Part shown: positions 26,377 to 34,514 of the stretch, piece by piece
Layout: each line of letters opens with the position of its first letter
How positions within the stretch are numbered: the first letter of the stretch is position 1
NCBI GenBank assembly: GCA_963749675.1
Contig: CAVVNT010000001.1
Span: 930,001-994,000, forward strand
Direction: 5' to 3'
Length of the DNA: 64,000 nucleotides
DNA from: Roseitranquillus sp963749675
Lineage (GTDB): Bacteria; Pseudomonadota; Alphaproteobacteria; Rhodobacterales; Rhodobacteraceae
Made by a program: the position numbers and the translations under genes
Notes under the pieces: model-generated
Told to the model about the DNA's origin: nothing
The model's database searches: none
Seen by the model: the letters and a program-made list of their open reading frames with translations, nothing else

Positions 26377-27606
26377 TCACGTATCGTCGGCGCCGCCGCG
26401 GAAGTCGTTGCCCCGGCGCCAGTCGCACGGCGCCTCCTGCATCTCGAGGTGCAACCGATCGCCGTCATAAGCGTGGGCGGCGAGCAGCGCCTCATCGACG
26501 TTGATGCCAAGGCCGGGACCTTCGGGCGGCAGGACGTAGCCGTCATCCCAGCGGATCGTGTGGCCGATGAGGTCGCCGTGAAAGCCGCCCCCAGTCCCGA
26601 TCGTCTCGACCATCGAGATGTTAGGCAGCGTCGCCGCGAGGTGGACGTTGGCGGCCCATTCCACAGGCCCGGCATAAAGGTGCGGCGCGACCTCGGCATT
26701 GTAGGCCTCGGCCATCGCAGCGATCTTTCGACCTTCCCACACTCCCCCGCAGCGTCCCGTCGCCGGCTGCAGGATGGCCGCTGCGCCTTCGCGCAGGACG
26801 GGGGCGAACTCGGCCTTCGTCGTCAATCGCTCCCCGGTGGCGATCGGGATCCGCGTCGCCCGCGCGACCCGCGCCATTGCGGCCACGTCGTCCGGCGGCA
26901 CCGGCTCCTCGTACCAGAGCGGCTGGTATTTCTCGATCGCCTGCGCCAGCCGGATCGCGCCGCCGACGCTGAACTGCCCGTGCGTCCCGAATAGCAGGTC
27001 GGCGCCGTCCCGGGCCGTCTCGCGGATCGCCGCGCAGAATGCGGCCGACCTGGTGATGTCGCTCATCGCCGGCATATGTCCGCCGCGAATCGTGTACGGT
27101 CCCGCCGGATCAAACTTCACCGCCGTGAAGCCCTGATCGATCATTTCGGCCGCGCTTTCCGCCGTCATCTCGGGCGAGGTCCAGAACCTCTCGTCATGGT
27201 GCGCCAGCGGATAGACGTAGCTGTAGCTGCGGATCCGCGCATTGACGAGGCCGCCGAGCAGCGCCCAGACCGGGCGGCCCCGCGCCTTGCCCAGGATGTC
27301 CCAGCAAGCGATCTCGAGACCCGAGAACGCGCCCATCAGCGTCAGGTCCGGCCGGCCGGTGAAGCCCGAGCCGTAGGCGCGCCGGAACATCAGCTCGACG
27401 TTCTCGGGCGACTCTCCCTTCATGTGGCGGCGGAACACGTCCTCCACCACGGCGCGGGCAGCTGCGGGCCCGACGCCGGTGAGATAGCATTCGCCCCAGC
27501 CCTGCGTGCCGTCCTCGGTCGTCAGGCGGACGATCGTCCACCAGCGTCCGCCCCAGCCGGGCGGCGGCGGGGCGACGCAGAAGACTTCCAGCCCTTCCAA
27601 CCTCAT
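26377..27606 (-). CDS. enolase-superfamily (mandelate racemase/muconate lactonizing type) enzyme
   Basis: A 409-residue enolase-superfamily protein: N-terminal capping domain with TEDGTQGWGECYLTGVG, and a barrel with ARGRPVWALLGG, FTAVKFDPAGPY, FGTHGQFSVGGAIRLAQAI, LWYEEPVPPDD, IATGERLTTKAEF and VAPHLYAGPVEWAAN. The Glu metal ligands and His region of the sugar-acid-dehydratase-like members are there. Its reaction cannot be named from sequence alone; acid-sugar dehydration or racemisation is likely. A GNAT gene diverges from it and a zinc alcohol dehydrogenase lies beyond. Either MRLEG or the ATG four codons upstream may start it. Confidence 0.8.
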   Translation of the reverse strand: MRLEGLEVFCVAPPPPGWGGRWWTIVRLTTEDGTQGWGECYLTGVGPAAARAVVEDVFRRHMKGESPENVELMFRRAYGSGFTGRPDLTLMGAFSGLEIACWDILGKARGRPVWALLGGLVNARIRSYSYVYPLAHHDERFWTSPEMTAESAAEMIDQGFTAVKFDPAGPYTIRGGHMPAMSDITRSAAFCAAIRETARDGADLLFGTHGQFSVGGAIRLAQAIEKYQPLWYEEPVPPDDVAAMARVARATRIPIATGERLTTKAEFAPVLREGAAAILQPATGRCGGVWEGRKIAAMAEAYNAEVAPHLYAGPVEWAANVHLAATLPNISMVETIGTGGGFHGDLIGHTIRWDDGYVLPPEGPGLGINVDEALLAAHAYDGDRLHLEMQEAPCDWRRGNDFRGGADDT

Positions 27607-27647
27607 GCGTCCGAACACACGCCGAGATCGTGGTAAGACGATGCCCG

Positions 27648-28025
27648 ATGGCTCGGGTCAATTGCAGGACCCTCGGCCCCAGGGACGCGGAAATCCTGTC
27701 GCGCGTCGCCGCCGGCGTCTTCGACCGCCAGGTCGTGGCCGAGCGCGGGTGCGCCGTACTGGCAGAAGCATCCCACATCCTTGCCGTCGCGATCGACGCG
27801 GATGTCGTAAGCGCGGTCCTCGCGGTGCCACCTGAGCTCTCGATCAACGAGTTTGGGGTCGCCGGTTGCCGATACCGCGAGGGGATCGGCCGGATGCGCC
27901 GCACGTTCGAAGTGGCGCGGTGGAGGGGCTGCGTCGAGGCCCGGCTCGCGTCCGGACCTGGGGCAGAGCCGCTCCACCGCGCGCTGGGCGGGATGGAGGA
28001 GGGCGTGCGGGTTCAATTCTACTGA
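27648..28025 (+). CDS. GNAT-family N-acetyltransferase-like protein, shortened
   Basis: A 125-residue protein resembling GNAT acetyltransferases: RTLGPRDAEILSRVAAGVFD, then ILAVAID, PPELSINEFGVA, the acetyl-CoA loop region REGIGR, and a C-terminal LHRALGGMEEGVRVQFY. Relatives I know have an extra strand of roughly seven residues between the AVAID and PPEL segments, missing here, and a longer helix after REGIGR. It may be a shortened functional protein or an early decay product. Its stop overlaps the end of the convergent alcohol dehydrogenase gene. Confidence 0.55.
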   Translation: MARVNCRTLGPRDAEILSRVAAGVFDRQVVAERGCAVLAEASHILAVAIDADVVSAVLAVPPELSINEFGVAGCRYREGIGRMRRTFEVARWRGCVEARLASGPGAEPLHRALGGMEEGVRVQFY

Positions 28026-29110
28026 CCCCTCGGCTGAAACACGATCACGTTGCGCCGCGCCCGCCCCGCGCGGGTATCGGCGATGGCATCGTTGACTTGT
28101 TCCAGCGACCAGCGCCCGGAGACCAGTTCGTCAAGCTTCAGCCGGCCCTGGCGGTAAAGATCGACCATCCAGGCGATGTCGCGGGACGGCACGCAGTCGC
28201 CCATCAGCGATCCCGTCATTCCCTGTCCCAGCGCCGCGAGGATGACAGGCTCGTACGACGACATCTGGCCGGAGTGCGGCATCCCGACCATGATCACCCG
28301 GCCGCCGGGGCCGAGGTAGCGCGGCGCGCTGTCGTAGGCCGGGACGGCGCCAACGGTGACGATCACCGCGTCGGAGCCGCGGCCCAATATTCTTCGCGCG
28401 GCCTTCCATGGCTCGTCGCCGGCGAGAACGGCGTCGGTCGCACCGAACGCGCGCGCGCTCTCGAGCCGGGCCTCCGCGAGGTCGACGGCGACGATGCGGC
28501 GGGCTCCGGCGATCCGCGCGCCCTGGATGGCGTTCAAGCCGACGCCGCCCGCGCCGACCACGACGACGTCCTCGCCGGCGCGGAGGCGGGCGGTGTTCAC
28601 CACCGCGCCGACGCCGGTCATCACGCCGCAGGCGAGAACGCAGGCCGAGATCGCCGGCACGTCGGCAGGAACAGGCACGACCTGGCTGCGGTCGACCACG
28701 ACTCGCTCGGCAAAGGCGCCGGTGGCAAGGCCTTGCGCCATCGGCCCGCCGTCGCGCGAGCGTAGCGGCCCCTCCTTCGGGCGGGGCGTCTGGCACAGCG
28801 CGGGATGGCCGGTCACGCAGGGCTGGCAGTCGCCGCACTGGCGCATCAGGCTGACGATGACCGGATCGCCGGGGGCGAGGTCTCCGACGCCCGCGCCGGT
28901 CTCCGCCACGCGACCCGCCGCCTCGTGCCCGTAAACCGCGGGCAGCGCGCCGCCCCAGCCGCCCTCGGCGTAGGAGATGTCGGAATGGCAGATCGCAACG
29001 GCGTCGATCTCGACCTCGACCTCGCGGGCCTCGGGTGGACGCAGCGCCACATCCTCTATCGTCAGGGGTTTTCCGAACTCCCGGCAGACCGCCGCCCGGA
29101 TCAGTCGCAT
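28019..29110 (-). CDS. zinc-dependent alcohol dehydrogenase
   Basis: A 363-residue medium-chain dehydrogenase. Catalytic zinc ligands are in AICHSDISYAEGG and YGHEAAGRV. The structural zinc loop CGDCQPCVTGHPALC has all four cysteines. The NAD-binding turn is VVGAGGVGLNAIQGARIAGA, with an acidic residue ending the next strand (VAVDLAEA), favouring NAD. It likely oxidises an alcohol or reduces an aldehyde of unknown identity. It is on the same strand as pcaB upstream and the enolase-superfamily gene downstream. Confidence 0.85.
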   Translation of the reverse strand: MRLIRAAVCREFGKPLTIEDVALRPPEAREVEVEIDAVAICHSDISYAEGGWGGALPAVYGHEAAGRVAETGAGVGDLAPGDPVIVSLMRQCGDCQPCVTGHPALCQTPRPKEGPLRSRDGGPMAQGLATGAFAERVVVDRSQVVPVPADVPAISACVLACGVMTGVGAVVNTARLRAGEDVVVVGAGGVGLNAIQGARIAGARRIVAVDLAEARLESARAFGATDAVLAGDEPWKAARRILGRGSDAVIVTVGAVPAYDSAPRYLGPGGRVIMVGMPHSGQMSSYEPVILAALGQGMTGSLMGDCVPSRDIAWMVDLYRQGRLKLDELVSGRWSLEQVNDAIADTRAGRARRNVIVFQPRGQ

Positions 29111-29178
29111 CTCCCGGCCCTCCGTCGTTGGGACGCACGATGCGACGGCTGCGCCGCGAGTGCCAGAGGGAGTCCGCG

Positions 29179-30528
29179 TCAGGCGCCCTGCGCGCTGCGG
29201 CCGGCCAGAGCGCGCGCCGCACGGGCAAAGGCGCGGGCCTCATCGGGTGCCTGGCCGAGCGCGCCGCCGGCGTCGAAGAGGGCCGGCACGTTCGCGTCCG
29301 GAAACGCCTTCGCCGCGAGTTCGGCCAGCGGCGTGGAGGTCTCCAGCGCCTGGCGGCACAGGGCCGCCACCGCCTTCTGCGCCTCCGGCCTGGCCATGGT
29401 GCGGGCGAGGGCAAAGGTCAGCACCTCGGCGAAGACCAGCCCGCCGCCCTCGTCGAGGTCGCGCGTCATCGCCGTTGCGTCGGGCTCGAGTCCATCCACA
29501 ATCTCCGCAGCCGCGGACAGCGCCCGTCCGGCAAGAAGGACCATCTGCGGCAGGCTCAGCCATTCGGCGAGCCATGCCGTCGCATCGCGCTGCTCGGCAT
29601 GGACGAGCGCGCCCTGCATCGCGCCGTTCAGCGCCGCGACCTGCCGGGCAATCGCGACGAGGAGCGACGGCAGCACCGGGTTCGCCTTCTGCGGCATGGT
29701 CGAGGACCCGCCAGACGTACCCAGGCGGACGGTCGCGCCGCCGCTGCGGGTCATCAGCGTCAGGTCCTGTCCCATCTTCCCGAGGCTGCCTGTCACGAGC
29801 GTCAGCCAGCCCGCGAACTCGGCCACCGCTGCGCGGTCGGTGTGCCAGCCCTTGCCGGGGTCGCCGAGGTCGAGCGCCGCCGCCAATGCAGCGCGCGTGC
29901 CCGCCGCCTCCGGCCCGAGGGCCGAGCCGGTGCCGGCCGCGCCGGCGAGGCTGACCCGGAGGAGGCGGGGCCGCAGACCCTCCAGCCGCTGCAGATGCGG
30001 GAGAAGCGGCGCGCCCCAGCTTGCCACTACCGCGCCGAACGAGGTCGGCACGGCGGCCTGCCCATAGGTGCGGGCGGCCATCGGCAGCGCCGCGTGCGCC
30101 TCGGCCAGATCGGCCAGCGCCCGCGCGAGCGCGGTGAGCCGGCCCTCGATGATGGCAGCCGCCTGGCGCAGGCGCAGCATCAGCGCGGTATCGACGATGT
30201 CCTGCGAGGTCGCTCCCCAATGCACGTAGGCGGCGTGCTCCGGCGCCAGCTCGGCACGGAACGCGGCGACGAGCGCGGGGACTGGTACCGCGCTCTTCCC
30301 GACACCCTCCGCAAGTTGGTCCGGGTCGATCGAGACCTCCAGGCTGGCGCGATGGATCGCGCGGGCCGCCGTCTCGGGGATTGTCTCGGTCTGGCCCTGC
30401 GCCTTCGCCAACGCGCCCTCAACAAGGAGCAGCGCGCGGATCTCGGCCGCGTCGGTGAACAGGCGGCCGATCTCGGCGTCGCCGAGAAGCCCGCGGTAGG
30501 TTGCGCTGTCGAGCGGGGTGGCTGGCAT
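29179..30528 (-). CDS. pcaB: 3-carboxy-cis,cis-muconate cycloisomerase
   Basis: A 449-residue member of the fumarase/aspartase superfamily that lactonises 3-carboxy-cis,cis-muconate in the protocatechuate branch of the beta-ketoadipate pathway. Superfamily signature GSSTMPQKANPVL is at about residue 276, and YVHWGATSQDIVDTALML and ARTYGQAAVPTSFGAVVASW are typical PcaB blocks. The start ATG at MPATPLDSATY was chosen over a longer unconvincing reading. It stands about 30 kb from the pca operon at the right end, between sitD and an alcohol dehydrogenase, yet supplies the step missing there. Confidence 0.9.
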   Translation of the reverse strand: MPATPLDSATYRGLLGDAEIGRLFTDAAEIRALLLVEGALAKAQGQTETIPETAARAIHRASLEVSIDPDQLAEGVGKSAVPVPALVAAFRAELAPEHAAYVHWGATSQDIVDTALMLRLRQAAAIIEGRLTALARALADLAEAHAALPMAARTYGQAAVPTSFGAVVASWGAPLLPHLQRLEGLRPRLLRVSLAGAAGTGSALGPEAAGTRAALAAALDLGDPGKGWHTDRAAVAEFAGWLTLVTGSLGKMGQDLTLMTRSGGATVRLGTSGGSSTMPQKANPVLPSLLVAIARQVAALNGAMQGALVHAEQRDATAWLAEWLSLPQMVLLAGRALSAAAEIVDGLEPDATAMTRDLDEGGGLVFAEVLTFALARTMARPEAQKAVAALCRQALETSTPLAELAAKAFPDANVPALFDAGGALGQAPDEARAFARAARALAGRSAQGA

Positions 30529-30574
30529 CGGGGTCTCCGTTCCGTCGCCCCCGGTCTTACAGCCCCGCCACCGT

Positions 30575-31405
30575 TCAGGCCACTCGCGACGCCGTCCGGT
30601 TGAGACGGAGGCGACGAATGAACGCAAGAACGAACAGCGCGGTCAGGATCAGGATGATTGTCGGCGCCGGCGCGCTGTCGATGAAGAAGCTGAGATACGT
30701 TCCGAGGAACGTCGCAGCCAGAGTTACCGCCACGGCCACGCCCAGCATCGCGTCGAACCGCCTGACAGAGAGGAACGCGATCGCTCCCGGCGCGATCAGC
30801 AGGCCGACCGCCAGGATGATTCCGACCGCCGACAGCGTCGCCACGATGGTGAGCGACAGCAGTGTCAGCAGGCCGTAATGCAGGACTCCGACCCGCAGGC
30901 CCGACGCGCGCGCCTGCGCCGGGTCGAAGGCGTGCAGCAGGAAGTCCTTCCACTTGGTGAGCAGGACCAGCGAGACGAGCGCCGAGATCGCGCCCGTGGT
31001 GGCGAGGTCGCCCGACCCGACGCCCAGCATGTTGCCGAACAGAATGTGGTCGAGGTGCTGGTCCGTGGTTATCGACGTGAACAGCACGATGCCAACGCCG
31101 AACATGCCCGAGAACACGACGCCCATGACGGTGTCCTGCTTCACCCGGCTGTTCTCCGACAGAAAGCCGGTGAGCAGCGCGCAGGTCATTCCTGCGGCGA
31201 AGGCACCGACGATCAGCGGGATGCCTGCGATGTAGGCCAGAACGATGCCGGGCAGAACCGCGTGGCTGACCGCGTCGCCCATGAGCGACCAGCCCTTGAG
31301 CACGAGAAAGCACGACAGCAGGGCGGTCGGCACCGAGATCATGGCCGCGATCCAGAACGCGTTCTGCATGAACGGGAACTGGAACGGCAGGACCAGACCC
31401 TCCAT
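30575..31405 (-). CDS. sitD: metal ABC transporter permease (SitD/MntD type)
   Basis: A 276-residue ABC-3 family permease with about eight membrane segments (SLMGDAVSHAVLPGIVLAYI is the family signature region). With SitC it forms the channel of a manganese/iron importer. Its ATG overlaps the sitC stop (ATGA). It is last in sitABCD; pcaB follows 46 bp downstream on the same strand, so read-through is possible. Confidence 0.88.
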   Translation of the reverse strand: MEGLVLPFQFPFMQNAFWIAAMISVPTALLSCFLVLKGWSLMGDAVSHAVLPGIVLAYIAGIPLIVGAFAAGMTCALLTGFLSENSRVKQDTVMGVVFSGMFGVGIVLFTSITTDQHLDHILFGNMLGVGSGDLATTGAISALVSLVLLTKWKDFLLHAFDPAQARASGLRVGVLHYGLLTLLSLTIVATLSAVGIILAVGLLIAPGAIAFLSVRRFDAMLGVAVAVTLAATFLGTYLSFFIDSAPAPTIILILTALFVLAFIRRLRLNRTASRVA

Positions 31406-32265
31406 CACGCCGGCTCCCTCAACGCGGCCGCGGCCTTGCGGCGGGCGGCGAGCATCCCGTGCTTTGGTGCCAGCACGAAGGCGGTGAGGAAGATGAGCGT
31501 CTGCAGCGTGACGATGATCCCGCCCGTGGCGCCGTCGAGGAAGTAGCTCGCGTATGCGCCGACGAAGCTCGTGCCGGTCCCGATCGCGACGGACAGCGCG
31601 ATCAGGCGAGGGAACCGGTCGCACAACAGGTACGCCGTCGCGCCCGGCGTCACTACCATCGCGATCACCAGGAATGCACCCACCGTCTGCAGCGCCGCCA
31701 CCGTGGAGGCCGAGAGCAGGACGAAGAACACCGCTTTCAGCAGGCCCGGCCGCAGGCCGATCGAGCGCGCGTGGTTCTCGTCGAAGAAGACCACCATCAG
31801 GTCCTTCCACTTCGCCAGCAGCACCGCCAGCGAGACGAAGCCGATGATGGCGAGCTGCAGCGTATCTTCGGGCGTGATCGCCAGGATGTTGCCGAGGGTG
31901 ATCGTCTGGATCGACACCGACATCGGGTTGACCGACACCATGAACAGCCCCAGCCCGAAGAACGATGTGAAGATCAGCCCGATCGTCGCGTCCTCCTTCA
32001 GCCCCGAGCGCTCGTTGAGAAACAGCATCGCTCCGGCGGCGAGGCCGCCCGCCAGGAAGGCGCCGAGCGCGAAGGGCACGCCGAGCATATAGGCGCCCGC
32101 GACACCGGGCACGATGGAATGGCTGAGCGCGTCGCCGATCAGCGACCAGCCCTTGAGCATGAGGTAGGCCGAGAGAAAGGCGCAGACCCCGCCGACCAGC
32201 GCCGAGACCCACATGGCGTTCGTCATGTAGCCATAGCCGAAAGGTTGCAGCAGCAGGTCGATCAT
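31405..32265 (-). CDS. sitC: metal ABC transporter permease (SitC/MntB type)
   Basis: A 286-residue ABC-3 permease, paralogous to the next gene: GWSLIGDALSHSIVPGVAGA is the signature region, with about eight membrane segments. It overlaps sitB and sitD by 4 bp each. Together SitB, SitC, SitD and SitA import Mn(II) and/or Fe(II). The metal cannot be fixed from sequence alone. Confidence 0.88.
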   Translation of the reverse strand: MIDLLLQPFGYGYMTNAMWVSALVGGVCAFLSAYLMLKGWSLIGDALSHSIVPGVAGAYMLGVPFALGAFLAGGLAAGAMLFLNERSGLKEDATIGLIFTSFFGLGLFMVSVNPMSVSIQTITLGNILAITPEDTLQLAIIGFVSLAVLLAKWKDLMVVFFDENHARSIGLRPGLLKAVFFVLLSASTVAALQTVGAFLVIAMVVTPGATAYLLCDRFPRLIALSVAIGTGTSFVGAYASYFLDGATGGIIVTLQTLIFLTAFVLAPKHGMLAARRKAAAALREPA

Positions 32266-33146
32266 TCGTCGTCCGACCGGCGCGTGCGGCCGCCGTAACG
32301 AATGAGCGGCCGCTCATCGTCGGTGATGATGCGCACCTCGCGGGGATCGTCGTCGTCGTGGAGCGCGCCGCCGCCCAGCGTGAAGCTGCGCAGGACGCCG
32401 CCGAAGGCGTGCTCGAGGTTTGCGCGGGTGAAAACGTCGTCGGTCTCGCCGGCGGCGAGCACCGTGCCCTTCACCAGGATCGTGCGGTCGCAGAATTCCG
32501 GCACCGAGCCGAGGTTGTGGGTCGAGACGAGCATCACCCGCCCCTCGTCGCGCAGGTCCCTCAGCAGACCGACGATCTGCTCTTCGGTCTTTACGTCGAC
32601 GCCGGTGAAGGGCTCGTCGAGCAGGATCACCTGACCCTCCTGCGCCAGCGCCCTGGCGAGGAAGACGCGCTTGCGCTGACCACCCGACAACTCTCCGATC
32701 TGGCGATGACGGTAGTCGACCATGTTGACGCGCTGCAACGACTCCTCCACCGCGGCGCGGTCGCGCGCCGATGGGCGCCGGAAGAACCCCATGTGGCCGT
32801 AGCGGCCCATCATCACCACGTCCTCGACCAGCACCGGGAAGGTCCAGTCCACCTCCTCCGCCTGGGGGACATAGGCGACGAGGTTCTGGCTCAACGCTTC
32901 GCGAACGGTCTTGCCGAGGATGCGGATCTCGCCTCGCGCGGTCGGGACGAAGCCCATGATCGCCTTGAAGAGCGTGGACTTTCCGGCGCCGTTGACGCCG
33001 ACGAGGCCGGTGATCGTCCCGCGCGGGATCTCGAACGACGCGTCGCGGAGCGCGGTGTGACCGTTGCGATACGTGACCGTCACGTCACGCGCCATCAGGC
33101 CCTGGCTCAGATTCTCGGCGGTCTCTGCGGTGGCTCTCTGCAGCAC
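32262..33146 (-). CDS. sitB: metal ABC transporter ATP-binding protein (SitB type)
   Basis: A 294-residue ATPase with Walker A GVNGAGKSTLFKAI, Q-loop VPQAEEVDWTFP, signature LSGGQRKRVFLARALA, Walker B QVILLDEPFTGVD and H-loop VSTHNLGSV. A C-terminal acidic and histidine-containing tail (LHDDDDPREVRIITDDE) is longer than in many relatives. An alternative start is the internal Met at MARDVTVTYRNG, which would give the more usual length. It is coupled to sitC by ATGA. Confidence 0.9.
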   Translation of the reverse strand: MLQRATAETAENLSQGLMARDVTVTYRNGHTALRDASFEIPRGTITGLVGVNGAGKSTLFKAIMGFVPTARGEIRILGKTVREALSQNLVAYVPQAEEVDWTFPVLVEDVVMMGRYGHMGFFRRPSARDRAAVEESLQRVNMVDYRHRQIGELSGGQRKRVFLARALAQEGQVILLDEPFTGVDVKTEEQIVGLLRDLRDEGRVMLVSTHNLGSVPEFCDRTILVKGTVLAAGETDDVFTRANLEHAFGGVLRSFTLGGGALHDDDDPREVRIITDDERPLIRYGGRTRRSDDE

Positions 33147-33187
33147 CTCTTGCTCCTTGCGCGGCGCGTCGAGCCGCTTTCGATCGT

Positions 33188-34078
33188 CTAGTCGCTTTCG
33201 GCGCCGAGCCCGTCGGCGATGGTGCGCGACGTGACCTCGAGCAGGTCGAGGTAGGTCGGGACCGGCCCGTCGGCCTCCGACAGCGAGTCGACGTAGAGGA
33301 CACCGCCATAGGCCGCCCTGGTCTCACGCGCCACCTGCTCTGCCGGTGCGTTGTTTACGGTGCTCTCGCAGAACACGGTCGGGATCTCGTGCTCCCGCAC
33401 GCCGTCGATGACCTTGCGAACCTGTTGCGGCGTTCCGGTCTGGTCGGCGTTCATCGGCCACAGATACAGCTCCTGCATGCCGAAGTCGCGGGCGAGGTAG
33501 CTGAAGGCCCCCTCGCAGGTGACCAGCCAGCGCGCGTCCTCCGGCAGCTGCCGGACGCGATCCCGAAGCGGCTCGATCGTCGCGCGGATCTCGTCCTTGT
33601 AGGCCGCGGCGTTGGCCCGGTAGGCGTCCGCGTTGGCAGGGTCATGCTCGGAGAAGGCCCCGGCGATGTTGTCGACATAGACGATCGCGTTGTCGAGGCC
33701 CATCCATGCGTGCGGATTGGCGAGGCCTTCGTAGGCGCCCTCGGCGATCGGGATCGGGTCGATCCCGTCACTCAGGGTGACGGAGGGAACGTCGCCAAGG
33801 TTGCGAAGGAACTGCTCGAACCACAGTTCGAGGTTGAGGCCGTTCCACAGGATCAGGTCGGCGTCCTGGGCACGCACGATGTCCTGCGGCGTCGGCTCAT
33901 AGCCGTGGATCTCGGCCCCCGGCTTGGTGACCGAGGCGACGTCGGCGGCATCTCCGGCGACCCGCTGCGCCATGTCGGCGAGCACGGTAAACGTCGTCAC
34001 GGCCTTGAGGCGGTCCTCCGCAGAGGCAGAGCCGGCCATGACCAACAACGCGGCCAGAGCGGCGAGGCTGCGACGCAT
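33188..34078 (-). CDS. sitA: metal ABC transporter substrate-binding protein (SitA type)
   Basis: A 296-residue cluster A-I receptor with a signal peptide (RRSLAALAALLVMAGSASA). The metal site regions are GAEIHGYEPTPQDI, ANPHAWMGLDNAIVYVDNI, the Glu segment VTCEGAFSYLARDFG and the late acidic region. The GxxxHxYxPxP form and absence of a long His-rich loop favour Mn/Fe (SitA) over zinc (ZnuA). An AGGAG site precedes the ATG. First gene of sitABCD, behind a promoter with twin palindromes. Confidence 0.9.
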   Translation of the reverse strand: MRRSLAALAALLVMAGSASAEDRLKAVTTFTVLADMAQRVAGDAADVASVTKPGAEIHGYEPTPQDIVRAQDADLILWNGLNLELWFEQFLRNLGDVPSVTLSDGIDPIPIAEGAYEGLANPHAWMGLDNAIVYVDNIAGAFSEHDPANADAYRANAAAYKDEIRATIEPLRDRVRQLPEDARWLVTCEGAFSYLARDFGMQELYLWPMNADQTGTPQQVRKVIDGVREHEIPTVFCESTVNNAPAEQVARETRAAYGGVLYVDSLSEADGPVPTYLDLLEVTSRTIADGLGAESD

Positions 34079-34103
34079 AAGTTTTCTCCTAAAGGCGCGC
34101 CGT

Positions 34104-34132
34104 GATATTGAGACTCGTTCGCAGCAAGTCAA
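34104..34132 (-). promoter_or_regulatory. sitA promoter
   Basis: On the minus strand TTGACT (34127-34132) is followed after 17 bp by AATATC (34104-34109), a reasonable sigma-70-type -35/-10 pair, about 25 bp before the sitA start. One copy of the operator-like palindrome occupies the spacer. Confidence 0.45.
34108..34124. promoter_or_regulatory. operator-like palindrome, copy 2
   Basis: Minus strand CTGCGAACGAGTCTCAA, an imperfect match to the second copy at 34138-34154. It lies between the proposed -35 and -10 of sitA, as expected for a metal-dependent repressor. The regulator (Mur, MntR or another Fur-family protein) is inference. Confidence 0.45.
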
Positions 34133-34137
34133 TAGAG

Positions 34138-34154
34138 TTGCGAGCCGTTCGCAA
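34138..34154. promoter_or_regulatory. operator-like palindrome, copy 1
   Basis: TTGCGAGCCGTTCGCAA: six-base arms TTGCGA/TCGCAA around five bases. It lies just upstream of the sitA -35 and 12 bp before the start of the divergent DUF1636 gene, so one regulator could control both. Confidence 0.5.
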
Positions 34155-34166
34155 TCAGGAAATTCG

Positions 34167-34514
34167 GTGAACGATCAAGCCTGCCTCCATCTCTGCGCCT
34201 CATGCGCATTCAACGCTGGTGGCGCTGTCGCCGCGCTGGATCGCGCGCTGTCGGGCGCCGGGCTGGGGTTCCGCATCACCGTCTCGGCCGCAAGCTGCCT
34301 AGGGCCATGTGACGCGCCGTTCGTCCTGGCGCTTCAGGGTCGAGGGCGAGCGGCGTACGTGTTCGCCGGCGTCAGGCTGCCGGGCGACCTGGAGGACGTG
34401 GTGGCGACGTGCCACGCCTATCTCGCATCTCCGAGCGGCTGGATCGAGGATGCGCGGCCCTGCGGACAGCTCCGCTTCTGCTTGCGGACGCGGGTTCCGG
34501 CCGCCGCGACCTAG
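34167..34514 (+). CDS. DUF1636 family protein (Cys-rich, metal-binding-like)
   Basis: A 115-residue protein. The GTG start follows a TCAGGA site. The N-terminal HLCASCAF motif is followed by VSAASCLGPCDAPFVLALQG and a late C. This C-x-x-C plus C-x-x-x-C pattern with the C-terminal tail is that of DUF1636, a thioredoxin-like-ferredoxin-like family. It is divergent from sitABCD and shares its operator region. A paralog lies behind the B12 riboswitch at 50845-51246. Role unknown; metal handling is likely. Its TAG shares the CTAG palindrome with the stop of the convergent gene. Confidence 0.65.
   Translation: MNDQACLHLCASCAFNAGGAVAALDRALSGAGLGFRITVSAASCLGPCDAPFVLALQGRGRAAYVFAGVRLPGDLEDVVATCHAYLASPSGWIEDARPCGQLRFCLRTRVPAAAT

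Noticed and set aside
28131..29414. 427-codon arginine-rich minus-strand ORF over the alcohol dehydrogenase
   Set aside because: It is the shadow of the dehydrogenase in another frame; Arg/Ala/Pro-rich composition is typical of such shadows in G+C-rich DNA.
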